From positions 1-32,991 of the forward strand of contig WJJK01000031.1 in the NCBI GenBank assembly GCA_014729705.1: a stretch of DNA of 32,991 nt. The letters run 5' to 3'. The notes beneath the pieces were generated by a model, which had not been told where the DNA came from, made no database searches, and saw nothing but the letters and a program-made list of their open reading frames with translations. The number at the start of each line of letters is the position of its first letter. The first letter of the stretch is position 1. The stretch comes from Candidatus Altarchaeales archaeon (GTDB lineage Archaea > Altiarchaeota > Altiarchaeia > IMC4 > SCGC-AAA252-I15). This document shows positions 1 to 8,000 of this stretch, one piece after another. The translations under genes and the position numbers were made by a program.

Positions 1-1216
1 CCCTACCACCGCAACGTCTCCGAACAAGTACTATATCACGACCTCGTCAGACATCGTTAAGGTCATCCCTGGTGTAAACCTGACCATCTCCTCGACGGAC
101 GGTGGGACGGAAGACAATACGGACGACACAGTCCTCCTGCAGACTTACGTCAAGACAGGGGACGAGCCCGATGTTGGTGACAACTACTATGTCACCTTCG
201 ACCGTACGAAGACCAACTACAACATCTCGTACCATACGAACATGAGAACTGTCCAGGCTTTGTACGGACCAATCGATGTGAATAACCGTGTGGTTCTGGC
301 GGCTAACCTGGCGTTTTTGAATGGTTCACGAGCCGTGGCTATTAAGCAGGTTCAGAAGACCACGGGTGGTACGGATGCCAGCGTACAGTCGTACATCAAC
401 GGCATAGATGCATTCAACGAGCCCCTCCCGAACGGTCTGCGGCCTTCATTGATTGAGCCGCTTTCAACCGAGGCTGAGGTGCACTCATATCTGAAAACAT
501 CGAATGCAATACAATCAAGCATCCGTTACCGTAACGAGCGCACTAGCATCATCGGTTTCTCGCTCGGTACCAGCTCTGACACGGTTATACAGCAGGTCAA
601 AAATCTTTCATCAGAGAAAGTGACTGCGGTTTATCCGGATGGTGCTATCGTTGGCATAACGGACGCCTTCGGTAACGAAGTAGAGTACGCGGTTGATGGT
701 TCTCTAGTCGCTACAGCGGTCGCCGGTAGAGATGTATCTCCGGTGTCTGATATTGCCACACCGCTTACGAATGCGACGATAGTAGGATTCAAGAGGCTGT
801 ATCAGAGAGCAGACAATGTCACGGCCTCTCTCGTAGCGAATGCAGGTTGTACCGTACTCGAGGAGCAGATTCCGGTCATAAGGATCTTGATGTATCTGAC
901 CACGGATATGTCGTCGTCCTTGACACGCGATCCTCGTATCGTAGAGGTGAAGCACTATGTTCAGCAGGGCTTGAGGAGAACTCTTAATAGGTATATTGGT
1001 GTCAAGAATCTCCCGAAGGTCCAGCCTCAGGTTAAGGATTCTGTAGGAAGTTATTTCAAGGCTTTGAAGAAGTCCGAGATTATCACGGACTACACAGGTA
1101 TAAATGTAAGCCAGAACGAGACGGATCCGAGTACACTGGATGTCGAGGCGTATTACAGCCCGGTCTTCCCGCTGAACTGGATAGTTGTTACACTGAACTT
1201 GAGAACTTCGCTGTAA
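1..1216 (+). CDS. Tail sheath protein (5' end outside window)
   Basis: Partial gene: the reading frame is open from base 2, and 404 codons are visible before TAA at 1214-1216. The internal ATG at 242 lies inside the frame and is not the start. The protein forms the contractile outer cylinder of the tail, which shortens to drive the tube into the cell. The C-terminal third has the pattern seen in sheath subunits: a segment with DVSPVSDIATP, a segment with VIRILMYLTTD, the helix RDPRIVEVKHYVQQGLRRTL, then a closing strand PLNWIVVTLNLR that in this family exchanges between neighbouring subunits. Codons in this gene are strongly C-ending, as expected for a high-copy virion protein. The tube gene lies two genes downstream, which fits. 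The call rests on family pattern; no alignment was run. Confidence 0.87.
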   Translation, partial: PTTATSPNKYYITTSSDIVKVIPGVNLTISSTDGGTEDNTDDTVLLQTYVKTGDEPDVGDNYYVTFDRTKTNYNISYHTNMRTVQALYGPIDVNNRVVLAANLAFLNGSRAVAIKQVQKTTGGTDASVQSYINGIDAFNEPLPNGLRPSLIEPLSTEAEVHSYLKTSNAIQSSIRYRNERTSIIGFSLGTSSDTVIQQVKNLSSEKVTAVYPDGAIVGITDAFGNEVEYAVDGSLVATAVAGRDVSPVSDIATPLTNATIVGFKRLYQRADNVTASLVANAGCTVLEEQIPVIRILMYLTTDMSSSLTRDPRIVEVKHYVQQGLRRTLNRYIGVKNLPKVQPQVKDSVGSYFKALKKSEIITDYTGINVSQNETDPSTLDVEAYYSPVFPLNWIVVTLNLRTSL

Positions 1217-1242
1217 GAGAATGGGGTCCTCGCCCCATTCTC
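1217..1242 (+). terminator. Perfect hairpin after the sheath gene (terminator or RNA-stabilising)
   Basis: Starting at the base after the sheath stop codon, GAGAATGGGG (1217-1226) pairs perfectly with CCCCATTCTC (1233-1242) across a 6-base loop. No T-run follows, so this is not a textbook intrinsic terminator. It could be a weak terminator, an RNA-processing site, or a 3' stabiliser that raises sheath mRNA relative to downstream genes. The remaining bases to 1324 are AT-rich and hold only a small CTATC/GATAG inverted repeat (1270-1282). Confidence 0.6.
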
Positions 1243-1324
1243 CACGGCGTATGGAGATAAAATAAAAAGCTATCATAGATAGTTCACCTCAAACCGAGAA
1301 AAATGTGATAAAAATCTCATACAC

Positions 1325-1330
1325 GAGGAG
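1325..1330 (+). promoter_or_regulatory. Ribosome binding site that sets the start at 1338
   Basis: GAGGAG sits 7 bases before ATG 1338. An in-frame GTG at 1305 would add 11 residues but has no such site, so 1338 is the preferred start. Confidence 0.75.
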
Positions 1331-1337
1331 AGAAGTT

Positions 1338-2393
1338 ATGGATCGCATTGCGTTGTCGAAGAGACTGGAAGGTTTCTCTCAGGTATTCGCCGACGGGACT
1401 CCAATGGCACGTGACCTTAAGGCCATGTCTTACGTGCTTGCTAATATGAGCGACGAGAAGTTCGCGAACGTCGTGAACGCCAATTGGGGTGCCGATATGT
1501 CTGAAGAGGATAAGGAAGCATTTGTCCGCGGTATGCAGCCGGGTTATCAGCCCCGCGGCCCGCAGCAGATGATGCAGCAGAGGCGTCAGCGGCAAGAACG
1601 CCTCGAAGGTATGCCTGAGACACCGGTTTTTGAGCCGCGTGACCCGAAGGCTGCTTTGCAGGCACTTATGGCTAACCCTGCTGTACAGAAAGCAGTACAG
1701 AGTGACCCTAAGTTGAAGGGACTCATTAATCAGGATCAGCCTAAGATGGCTACCAAAGACTCTGAAGAAGCAGAGAGTTCAGAGGTTGGCGGCGGTTACT
1801 GGAATCGCGAAGCTTCATCAGCTGTTATGGCGGCTCTTGTAGAGGATGTCATAGGTAAAGAGGCTATGGAGAAGAGTGTTTGCTGTGACACTAAGATGCA
1901 TCTGGATAAGGAACAGACTCCGGATGGAGAGCACAAGCAGGAGACTCCCTCTACATTGAAGCCTGAGCAGACTCCTCATATTGATGAGAGTTTGGATAGT
2001 GATATCGTTGATGAGTCTAAGAAGACTTCTGTGAAAAAGGAAGCAGCGAAGAAGGATTCCGGACTCGAGGAGCTGAAGGAAGACAAGGCTGAAAAAGCTA
2101 AAGAGAAAGCCGAGAAGCTCGAAGACGAGGCAAAGGAAGATGCCGGAGAAGCCAAAAAGAAACTCGATAAGGCTGAAGAAGTAGAAGAGAAGGCCGAGGA
2201 TCTCGAGGTTAAGGACGATAAGGACGACGATGAGGATGAGATGCCTGTTGAGTCCAAGTCCAAGAAGAAGAAAGCTACGAAAGAAGAGGAGCCTGTACTG
2301 GCATCAGAAGGCGTAGAGTTGGTTCCTCCTATGCAGGAGATTGAGCTCAGTGATGATGAGGCCGCGAAGTTGGGCGCTCTCTTCTCTGAGTAA
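1338..2393 (+). CDS. Unrecognised charged virion-cluster protein, 351 aa
   Basis: Not recognised. The start at ATG 1338 is chosen for its GAGGAG site. The first ~65 residues look folded and helical (start MDRIALSKRLEGFSQVFADG). A Gln/Arg/Pro-rich stretch follows (~residues 65-95, with MMQQRRQRQ), then a helical part. From about residue 190 the protein is very rich in Lys and Glu, with runs such as EKAKEKAEKLEDEAKEDAG that predict a long charged helix or coiled coil. It ends in an acidic segment and a hydrophobic tip (DDEAAKLGALFSE). It lies between sheath and tube, where many myophages have no gene. Possible roles are an assembly factor, a minor tail component or an internal protein. The composition resembles scaffold-type proteins, but that is only a resemblance. 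Confidence 0.8.
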   Translation: MDRIALSKRLEGFSQVFADGTPMARDLKAMSYVLANMSDEKFANVVNANWGADMSEEDKEAFVRGMQPGYQPRGPQQMMQQRRQRQERLEGMPETPVFEPRDPKAALQALMANPAVQKAVQSDPKLKGLINQDQPKMATKDSEEAESSEVGGGYWNREASSAVMAALVEDVIGKEAMEKSVCCDTKMHLDKEQTPDGEHKQETPSTLKPEQTPHIDESLDSDIVDESKKTSVKKEAAKKDSGLEELKEDKAEKAKEKAEKLEDEAKEDAGEAKKKLDKAEEVEEKAEDLEVKDDKDDDEDEMPVESKSKKKKATKEEEPVLASEGVELVPPMQEIELSDDEAAKLGALFSE

Positions 2394-2419
2394 TCTGAGT
2401 AAAACGAAGGAGACACGAC

Positions 2420-3118
2420 ATGGCATCTAGAGATAGGGACACGTACGTACATCGCCTTGGTGTTACACCAGAGACGGCGTCGGTCATTAGTTCTAAGAAC
2501 AAGATATACTCTACTCCTGCGGATAGCGGGGGAGAGCTGTTCCAGATCGGCGTTGTGGCTACTTTCGACCCTAGTGAGACACGGGCGATCGAGCCTGTAA
2601 GAGGTATAGGCTACGGTGACCATGTCGCGGAGCTTGTGCCTGGTGTAACGGACCCGATGACTCTGACTGTGACAAGAACAGCGCAGTACTTGTCTATGGT
2701 CTATCAGATTTTTGGGTATAAGGGTGGTGTAGATGGTTTGGTCAGGTCTCTCAGGCATCATAAGTGGCCTTTTGACATGGTCCAAGAGATTGTGTTGAGC
2801 CAGCTTATCGCTGAGAAAGATCAAGACATCAGCAACAATCCGGGTGTTGACAATCTCAACCCGGACAATCTGCGCGCTGTTCTTACTTATTACGAGGGAT
2901 GTTGGATATCTGATTACAGCTCCAGTTACGCATCGGATGCTGCTCTCGTACAAGAAAATGTGACAGTGAACGTTACAGATATCATCGCCGATCCTGCTGA
3001 GGAATACGAGGAGACGGATGACCTCTTCAACCTGAACGCTATCTCGAGGATTATCACTCAGAGTAATGGTTACCAGGTAGGACAGCAGCCGGAGGTGAAC
3101 TTCAACGTCCAGACATAA
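2420..3118 (+). CDS. Probable tail tube protein, 232 aa
   Basis: Likely the subunit of the inner tail tube, through which DNA passes and around which the sheath contracts. AAGGAG lies about 9 bases before ATG 2420. The segment around residues 50-130 has the shape of gp19-like tube subunits: FDPSETRAIEPVRGIGYGDH, then a TLTVTRTAQYL strand, then RSLRHHKWPFDMVQEIV. The tube fold uses strands to form the ring and one helix outside. At 232 residues it is longer than T4 gp19 (163), because of an acidic C-terminal region (EEYEETDDLFNLNAI). Its place after the sheath and before the chaperones and tape measure is the standard tube position. It could instead be a related tube-initiator or terminator protein. 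Confidence 0.7.
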   Translation: MASRDRDTYVHRLGVTPETASVISSKNKIYSTPADSGGELFQIGVVATFDPSETRAIEPVRGIGYGDHVAELVPGVTDPMTLTVTRTAQYLSMVYQIFGYKGGVDGLVRSLRHHKWPFDMVQEIVLSQLIAEKDQDISNNPGVDNLNPDNLRAVLTYYEGCWISDYSSSYASDAALVQENVTVNVTDIIADPAEEYEETDDLFNLNAISRIITQSNGYQVGQQPEVNFNVQT

Positions 3119-3145
3119 CCTGGCGGGGCGTGGCTGCCGGGATCA
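3119..3145 (+). other. GC-rich segment able to form a weak hairpin
   Basis: Directly after the tube stop, CCTGGC can pair with GCCGGG (one U-G pair) over an 11-base loop. An AT-rich tract follows at 3146-3178. It could be part of a termination region for the sheath-tube transcript, but it is weaker than the hairpin at 3246. Confidence 0.3.
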
Positions 3146-3178
3146 AATATTTAAATAAAATTCATATTGTTTTTACTT

Positions 3179-3202
3179 TTCGTATATAAAATAACATACG
3201 AA
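3179..3202. repeat. 7-bp perfect inverted repeat, possible operator
   Basis: TTCGTAT (3179-3185) and ATACGAA (3196-3202) are perfect inverted copies separated by 10 AT-rich bases. The whole lies in the only long non-coding gap of the window, just upstream of the chaperone genes. The half-site spacing would suit a dimeric DNA-binding protein on successive helical turns; a weak RNA hairpin is the alternative. Confidence 0.4.
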
Positions 3203-3219
3203 TCTTACATAGCTACAAT
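3191..3219 (+). promoter_or_regulatory. Possible sigma70-like promoter for the chaperone-tape measure genes
   Basis: ATAACA (3191-3196, 4 of 6 bases of TTGACA) and TACAAT (3214-3219, 5 of 6 bases of TATAAT) are 17 bases apart. The -35 box overlaps the right arm of the inverted repeat at 3179-3202, as in repressor- or activator-controlled promoters. The gap is AT-rich, so chance matches are likely. A start near 3226 would place the hairpin at 3246 in the leader. This is a weak call. Confidence 0.25.
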
Positions 3220-3245
3220 AGCATCCCACCTGTTATTCCCGCCTA

Positions 3246-3276
3246 ACGTGCCTAGCACGTATTTTATTCTTATTGC
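3246..3276 (+). terminator. Intrinsic terminator-like hairpin with T-rich tail
   Basis: ACGTGC (3246-3251) and GCACGT (3255-3260) form a perfect 6-bp stem with a 3-base loop, followed by a T-rich tract (ATTTTATTCTTATTG...). This is the best intrinsic terminator in the window. It would end the sheath-tube transcript, or weaken read-through to the chaperone and tape measure genes, whose products are needed in lower amounts. Confidence 0.5.
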
Positions 3277-3327
3277 TTTTTATTGTGTACACCGTCACTA
3301 CCCGCGGTGCGTGAAATTACATCATAC

Positions 3328-3333
3328 AAGGAG
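3328..3333 (+). promoter_or_regulatory. Ribosome binding site that sets the start at 3340
   Basis: AAGGAG lies 6 bases before ATG 3340. An in-frame TTG at 3283 would extend the protein into the T-rich region just past the hairpin and has no such site, so it is rejected as a start. Confidence 0.8.
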
Positions 3334-3339
3334 ATCGAA

Positions 3340-3951
3340 ATGAACACTCTGCAGAGTAAGCTGGAGAGTATCCTTAAGAGGCTTGATTATCGTAAAGAGA
3401 CTGAGTTTAGCGGCATCAAGTTTGAGATGTCTCTTCTTAATATCTCAGATGAGCAGAAGATGAACGCTATAGATTTCGGCGGAGAAGAAGATGACGGTTT
3501 GCTCTATTTCAATGAAATGCGCAAGTCTATACTCAGCCATGCCATACGGAAGATAGACGGTGAAGAGATACCTGATGTTGTGTCGATTCCTAGTGATGAA
3601 GATGGAAAAGAGGGAGTAACGAAAGAGCGTGCTATATATCTTCGCGAGTTTTTAGATAAACTCCCTACGGCTGTTACTGAGCACCTTTTTGAGGTGTACG
3701 TAGATCTTAAAGAAGAGGCAGAGGATAAGTTCGGCGATAACGTTAAGTACGAGTGGTTTAAGACTCCTGAAGTGCGAGAGAAAGAGAACGAAGAACGTAT
3801 AAGAAAGATGCGAGATCAAGCCCCAAAAAAGGACTCCGAAGAGTCCGAGGAGTCCGAAGAGTCTGAAAAATCAGAGGAACTCTTAGAGGGAGAAGAAGAG
3901 ATTACTTTGAGGCATGTGAAGGACGATGAGGTCGAAGAGAAGAAAGCATAG
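3340..3951 (+). CDS. Probable tail assembly chaperone 1, 203 aa
   Basis: Probable tail assembly chaperone, a non-virion protein that binds the tape measure and guides tube assembly. Evidence is position (first of two small genes directly before the tape measure gene) and pattern: a strand and helix around residues 22-45 (GIKFEMSLLNISDEQKMNAID), then a helix FNEMRKSILSHAIRKIDGEE, as in short phage chaperones. Residues ~165-203 are an acidic, low-complexity tail (SEESEESEESEKSEE). An in-phase A AAA AAG heptamer at 3825-3831 precedes this tail. A -1 shift there would not reach the next gene: it adds GLRRVRGVRRV and stops at TGA 3864-3866. The TAG stop is 2 bases before the next ATG, which suggests coupled translation. 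Confidence 0.65.
   Translation: MNTLQSKLESILKRLDYRKETEFSGIKFEMSLLNISDEQKMNAIDFGGEEDDGLLYFNEMRKSILSHAIRKIDGEEIPDVVSIPSDEDGKEGVTKERAIYLREFLDKLPTAVTEHLFEVYVDLKEEAEDKFGDNVKYEWFKTPEVREKENEERIRKMRDQAPKKDSEESEESEESEKSEELLEGEEEITLRHVKDDEVEEKKA
3825..3831 (+). promoter_or_regulatory. In-phase A AAA AAG -1 slippery heptamer
   Basis: The zero frame reads CCA AAA AAG GAC, so AAAAAAG is phased exactly as X XXY YYZ, the type used in bacterial dnaX. GGACTC (3831-3836) and GAGTCC (3841-3846) can form a 6-bp stem with a CGAA loop directly after it; a second GAGTCC at 3850-3855 allows a longer-loop alternative. The stem begins on the last base of the heptamer, closer than the usual 5-9 bases, which weakens the case. 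The shifted frame ends at 3864-3866, giving a 175-residue product. Confidence 0.4.
3832..3880 (+). repeat. Degenerate 9-bp tandem repeat encoding Ser-Glu-Glu
   Basis: About five imperfect copies of a unit close to GTCCGAAGA encode the SEE repeats of the acidic chaperone tail. The first three copies are nearly identical and the last two have drifted. Such a repeat can change length by slippage, so the tail length may vary between related phages. Confidence 0.6.
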
Positions 3952-3953
3952 CT

Positions 3954-5015
3954 ATGAATGTTCATGAAGCATACGATAATATAGAAAAAATCATATGCTA
4001 TGGTTTTCTTACAGTAGGTGTTACTATAGATGGTGTGGAGATTATACTTAAGAATATGACGGATAGAGAATATGAGAGGCTGCAGTTTTATGTGCTAGAT
4101 AAGGACAACACGGCCTCACAGTTTTTACTACAAGTGGCTATGGCTACTTTCATGATTAATGGCATAAACGTACTCGAAGACAGGCCGTGTAAGGTAGAAG
4201 AGCTTGTTTCATTTTACTCAAAACTTCCAAATCAATTTGTCCTACGCATTGTAGAAATCATACGAGAGCTTCAAGAGCGCTACATCGAGACTATACGCTA
4301 TCTGGAGGGGTACTGCTATACTGATGGGTCTCGGCAGCTGTGGAAATCAATTGGTGTAGATGGTTCTTTTCGTGTATGCACGGGTGTCCCGGGTATCGAT
4401 AGTGTAGGTATAAATCAGGTGCAACAGTCGTGGATGCTAATAAATAGACAGCTAGATGATGAAGTAAAATACGGACAGGATTTTGGACTGTCTATTATGA
4501 TATCTTCTTCATTTAACGCTAAAGGTGCTCGCTCAGTACAGAGGTCTTATGAGGTTCGTAGGGAGGAGCTTGATCAGCTTAGAAAAGACATAGCTAAGTA
4601 CGGATTTGATAAAAAGAGGATAAGCGAAGAGAAGAAGAGTAATCAATGGACAGCTCCTATTAAGAGCCGTGAAGATCTTGTGCGCGAGCTTTATCGGCAG
4701 ATACGAGGGAAAAAGGACAAGCACGATCTTTTTGTTGAGCAGTGGATAGAGCGGCAGAAGAAAGCCGCTGAGGAAGCTAAGAGGCGTGCAGAAGAGCGTC
4801 AGATTACGTTCAGAAAAGAACTCGAGAGCATAGACTTAGCTCAGGTTGAGCCTTCACGTCCTGTTACGATCGAGGAGATTCAGAAGGTAAAAGATAAACC
4901 TAAGGAAACAACATCAGATTACATATCTTCATATAAGAATTTAGACACAAGAGATAGGTATATCCAGAAGATAAGTGCGCGGGTTATACGTTCTACAGAC
5001 GATAAGAAACGGTAA
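3954..5015 (+). CDS. Probable tail assembly chaperone 2, 353 aa
   Basis: Second gene of the chaperone pair, starting 2 bases after the previous stop. Its N-terminus again has a strand-helix pattern of this class (VTIDGVEIILKNMTDREYER) followed by helices (TASQFLLQVAMATFMINGIN). In many phages the longer chaperone is made by -1 frameshifting from the first gene. Here the frame is -1 relative to gene 1, but stops at 3864 and 3927 in that frame leave only bases 3930-3951 for a fusion, with no good slippery site. Separate, coupled initiation is therefore more likely. Residues ~200-285 are highly charged and helical (QRKKAAEEAKRRAEERQ), unusually long for this family, and end in a basic tail. It could instead be a minor structural protein. 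Confidence 0.6.
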   Translation: MNVHEAYDNIEKIICYGFLTVGVTIDGVEIILKNMTDREYERLQFYVLDKDNTASQFLLQVAMATFMINGINVLEDRPCKVEELVSFYSKLPNQFVLRIVEIIRELQERYIETIRYLEGYCYTDGSRQLWKSIGVDGSFRVCTGVPGIDSVGINQVQQSWMLINRQLDDEVKYGQDFGLSIMISSSFNAKGARSVQRSYEVRREELDQLRKDIAKYGFDKKRISEEKKSNQWTAPIKSREDLVRELYRQIRGKKDKHDLFVEQWIERQKKAAEEAKRRAEERQITFRKELESIDLAQVEPSRPVTIEEIQKVKDKPKETTSDYISSYKNLDTRDRYIQKISARVIRSTDDKKR

Positions 5016-5020
5016 GAGCT

Positions 5021-8000
5021 ATGGCAGAACCAAATCTTGAGATGTATGAAAAGCTTGATAGGACTCTTGAAAAGATCAGTCAACGCCTGAATCTTTCTAA
5101 GACGTATGCTGGGCAGATGGCTGAGAAGATGGATTCTGTCGAGAGCCGCACGAAAAAGCTTAGGAAACAGGCTAGTAAATACACTAAAGAGCTTAGAGAG
5201 GCTCAGAAAGCCGGAGATCCGAAGGGTATTGCCTCTGCTGAAAAACGCCTACAGAGCGTAACTACTTACCTACAGCAGGTAGAGACTTTCACTAAAAGAG
5301 CATTTAATCCAGCGTTGGTTAAGCAACAGGTGGATCAGGGCAAAAACCTTACTAAGGTATATGCATCTGTAGCTGAAGAAATAGAACAAATATCCAAGCT
5401 CCAGACCAAAAAGGGTGGCTCGATGCCGGGCTATATGACTCCTAAGGTTGCTAAGGAGTGGGCTGAGAAGACACAGAAGCAGGTTGCTCTGGACTACGCT
5501 CGAGGTGCAGGAGCCGAGGCAGAGTACAAAGCTTATTCTGAGGCTGGGGAGAAGGGCCGCACAGATCAGGCTGTAGGATCCAGCACACAGATGCTGAGTA
5601 GTATAAAAGGTGCTATAGGGTCTAAAGGGGGTTTAGCTGGATTTGGGGATGCCTTTAAAAACCTTAAGGGTACCAAGGACACATTCCAGAAGATGCAATT
5701 AGCTATGGGGCTGACCGCGAAGAAGGGTATGGGTCTTGTTGGTACGATAGGTAGTTTAGCAAAGGCTTTTGGTATGCTGGCGAAAGCCAACATCATCGTT
5801 TTGATCATTACCGCTGTTATTCAACTTATTAAGAAAATGAATGAGTGGGACAAGATGATGAAAGGTCTTAATCAGACCTTTCTTAAGATGGCGGGCCCTG
5901 TTACTTTGATGGGAAGTTTATCGGAGGAAATGAGGGATTTCTCCGATGCGCTATATGATCTTAAGAGAAATTTAGATCTAGGTATAGATGCGAAGGAGGC
6001 TCAACAGGTTTTTCAGGGCTTCGCCTCAGCGGGTATGAGCCTTCAAGGGGTAAAGCGGCAGGTGGGGAGCTATGGTAATGCCATTAAGGAGGCCTTCTCC
6101 ATGAGCCGTCAGTTTGGTGTTGGTATGGAAGAAATGGGGGGTATGATTTCAGACCAAATGCTGAACCTGCGTAGTTCTTTGGATGAGGTTGGAAATGCTT
6201 TTGATAGGCTGTCCTTCGATGCTTCAGTAGCAGGCATAGAGTCTAAGAAGTTCTATACAGCTGTGGAAAGTGCAGCATCTTCCGTACGGTTCTATGGTAA
6301 CTATTTGGATTTCGCTTCAGGGATGATGCGTGATTTTGTACAGACAGGTACGATGGGATTTAAAGATGCCGCGGATCAAGTCACAAAAATCACAGGGGCT
6401 CTATCTAAGATGGATTTCACTCAGAGGATGAAAGCCGTAGGAGTTTTAGGTAGAGACTTTATAAAAAAGCTAATCGAAGGAGAGGCAGAGTCCCTCAATA
6501 AACTTGCGGAGACAGCAACCGGCGCAGAGCGCGAGCGCTATCTCAGTGAGCGGGATAGGTTGTTAGGGGTGGCTCAAAGAGGGATCCCTCAGGAAATGGC
6601 TATGATCCTTCCTCGTCTTACTAAGGACATACGTAAGATGATGGTTCAAGGGATGAGTGGTATGGATATTTTTGATCCTCGTCAGGTTGCTGGGGTACAG
6701 AAAAAACTTGAGGGTGTTTTAGGGATAGATTTTTCAGCCTTTGAGAAGGAGTGGAATTCTATAGAGGAGGCTATCACTGCTGTAAATTCTATTCTTACTC
6801 GTTCTGAAGGCAGCGTGTCCTCTTTATTCCAGAAAAATAGTTCTGCTGCGAGAGAAGCCGGTAGGATAATGGAGAAGTATGAGGGTAATGTAGATGGAAT
6901 GACTAAAGCCATGACAGAATTTCTTCAAGGTAAAGTTGGTGGCGAGGATTTACAGATGTTCCTCAATCTCCTTAAGAAAAGCCCTGAGGCCGCTAAGATG
7001 TTTGTATCTGGCGGTAAGGCAGCTTTAAGAGATTCTAAAAAGGTACAAGGAGCTATTCTTACTGATTTTCAAAAGATCAGCGAGAAAACCGCTGAGATGA
7101 CAGAGGGAAAACTTGACCAGTTAGTAAAAGAGACAACACCTCTTGAGAAGATGTTTAAAATATCAAAAGAAGGTATAGATTACGCAATGGCTAGTACCAA
7201 CTTAACTGAGGAAGTGGCAGGTGCTACTTTTGACATTGCTAAGAGCTCAAAGGGCATTCTTTCTGGGATACAGAATATAATTAGGATCCTTGGGTCTATC
7301 CCTGGTATAGGAGGCCAACCCGAAAAATTTAGAAAGAGTGATGATTATACAAAGCTTCAAGCAGAGTATGCCCGGCTAGAAGCTGCCCGGGCCATGAAGG
7401 ATGCTGATCTTGCAAAAGAGATACAAAGCAGGATAGATAAAATAGAGAAGAAATGGGAAGATGCTTCGGTTGAGTTTTCTAGTGCCGCGAAAAAAGGTAA
7501 AGATATGTTTATTGAGAGCGGCCGTAAAATCGATAGCTATACTAGGCGGGAAGAAGAACTTACTAAAGAAAGAAGAAAGCTTGCCTCTCAAATAAGAGCA
7601 GAGCGTGATGAGGCTGAGAAAGCCTCGCTTGAGGCAGATAAGCGTAAGCTTGACGTAGAACACGCAAATATTATAGGACAAAGGCTTGCCCTAGAGAGGA
7701 AGACTAAGTCTTTCATGTCTAGTAAAGGATTAGAAGGGGTTCCGGGTGCCCAATCCCAACACGTAACGGCTGCTACCAGAAAAGGTATACCCGCCCCTAA
7801 AGCTTTGGATCTTCTAGTCACTAAAACGGGAGTCCTTCCTTTTACTGTACAAGCTGGTGAAAGGATTGTGCCTAAAGAGGAAATGGGTGCCGGGGTACGC
7901 TTCCCAAAAGGACAGCTCACAGACTCAAGAACAGGCCTTGTTCCTGGGGGTGGGATGACGCAAACCACCCGTGTTGGAGACATCCATGTGCATGTCCAAG

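Noticed and set aside
704..1276. 190-codon minus-strand open frame across the sheath end
   Set aside because: Antisense to a confident sheath gene, with no recognisable domain and composition typical of a shadow frame.
1305..1337. GTG start at 1305 for the charged protein
   Set aside because: ATG 1338 has GAGGAG at 7 bases; the GTG has no comparable site and the added residues would be encoded by the binding-site region itself.
1976..2953. 325-codon open frame on the minus strand, very Ser-rich
   Set aside because: It is antisense to the Lys/Glu-rich gene and the tube gene. Ser-rich composition is the mirror of GAA/GAG/GAT codons on the + strand, and nothing supports a start or binding site.
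3283..3339. TTG start at 3283 for chaperone 1
   Set aside because: It lies in the T-rich tail of the hairpin with no binding site, whereas ATG 3340 has an ideal AAGGAG.
3930..3954. A -1 frameshift fusing the two chaperone genes
   Set aside because: The -1 frame is open only from 3930 and the window GAAGAGAAGAAAGC has no good slippery heptamer; both codons would mispair after slipping.
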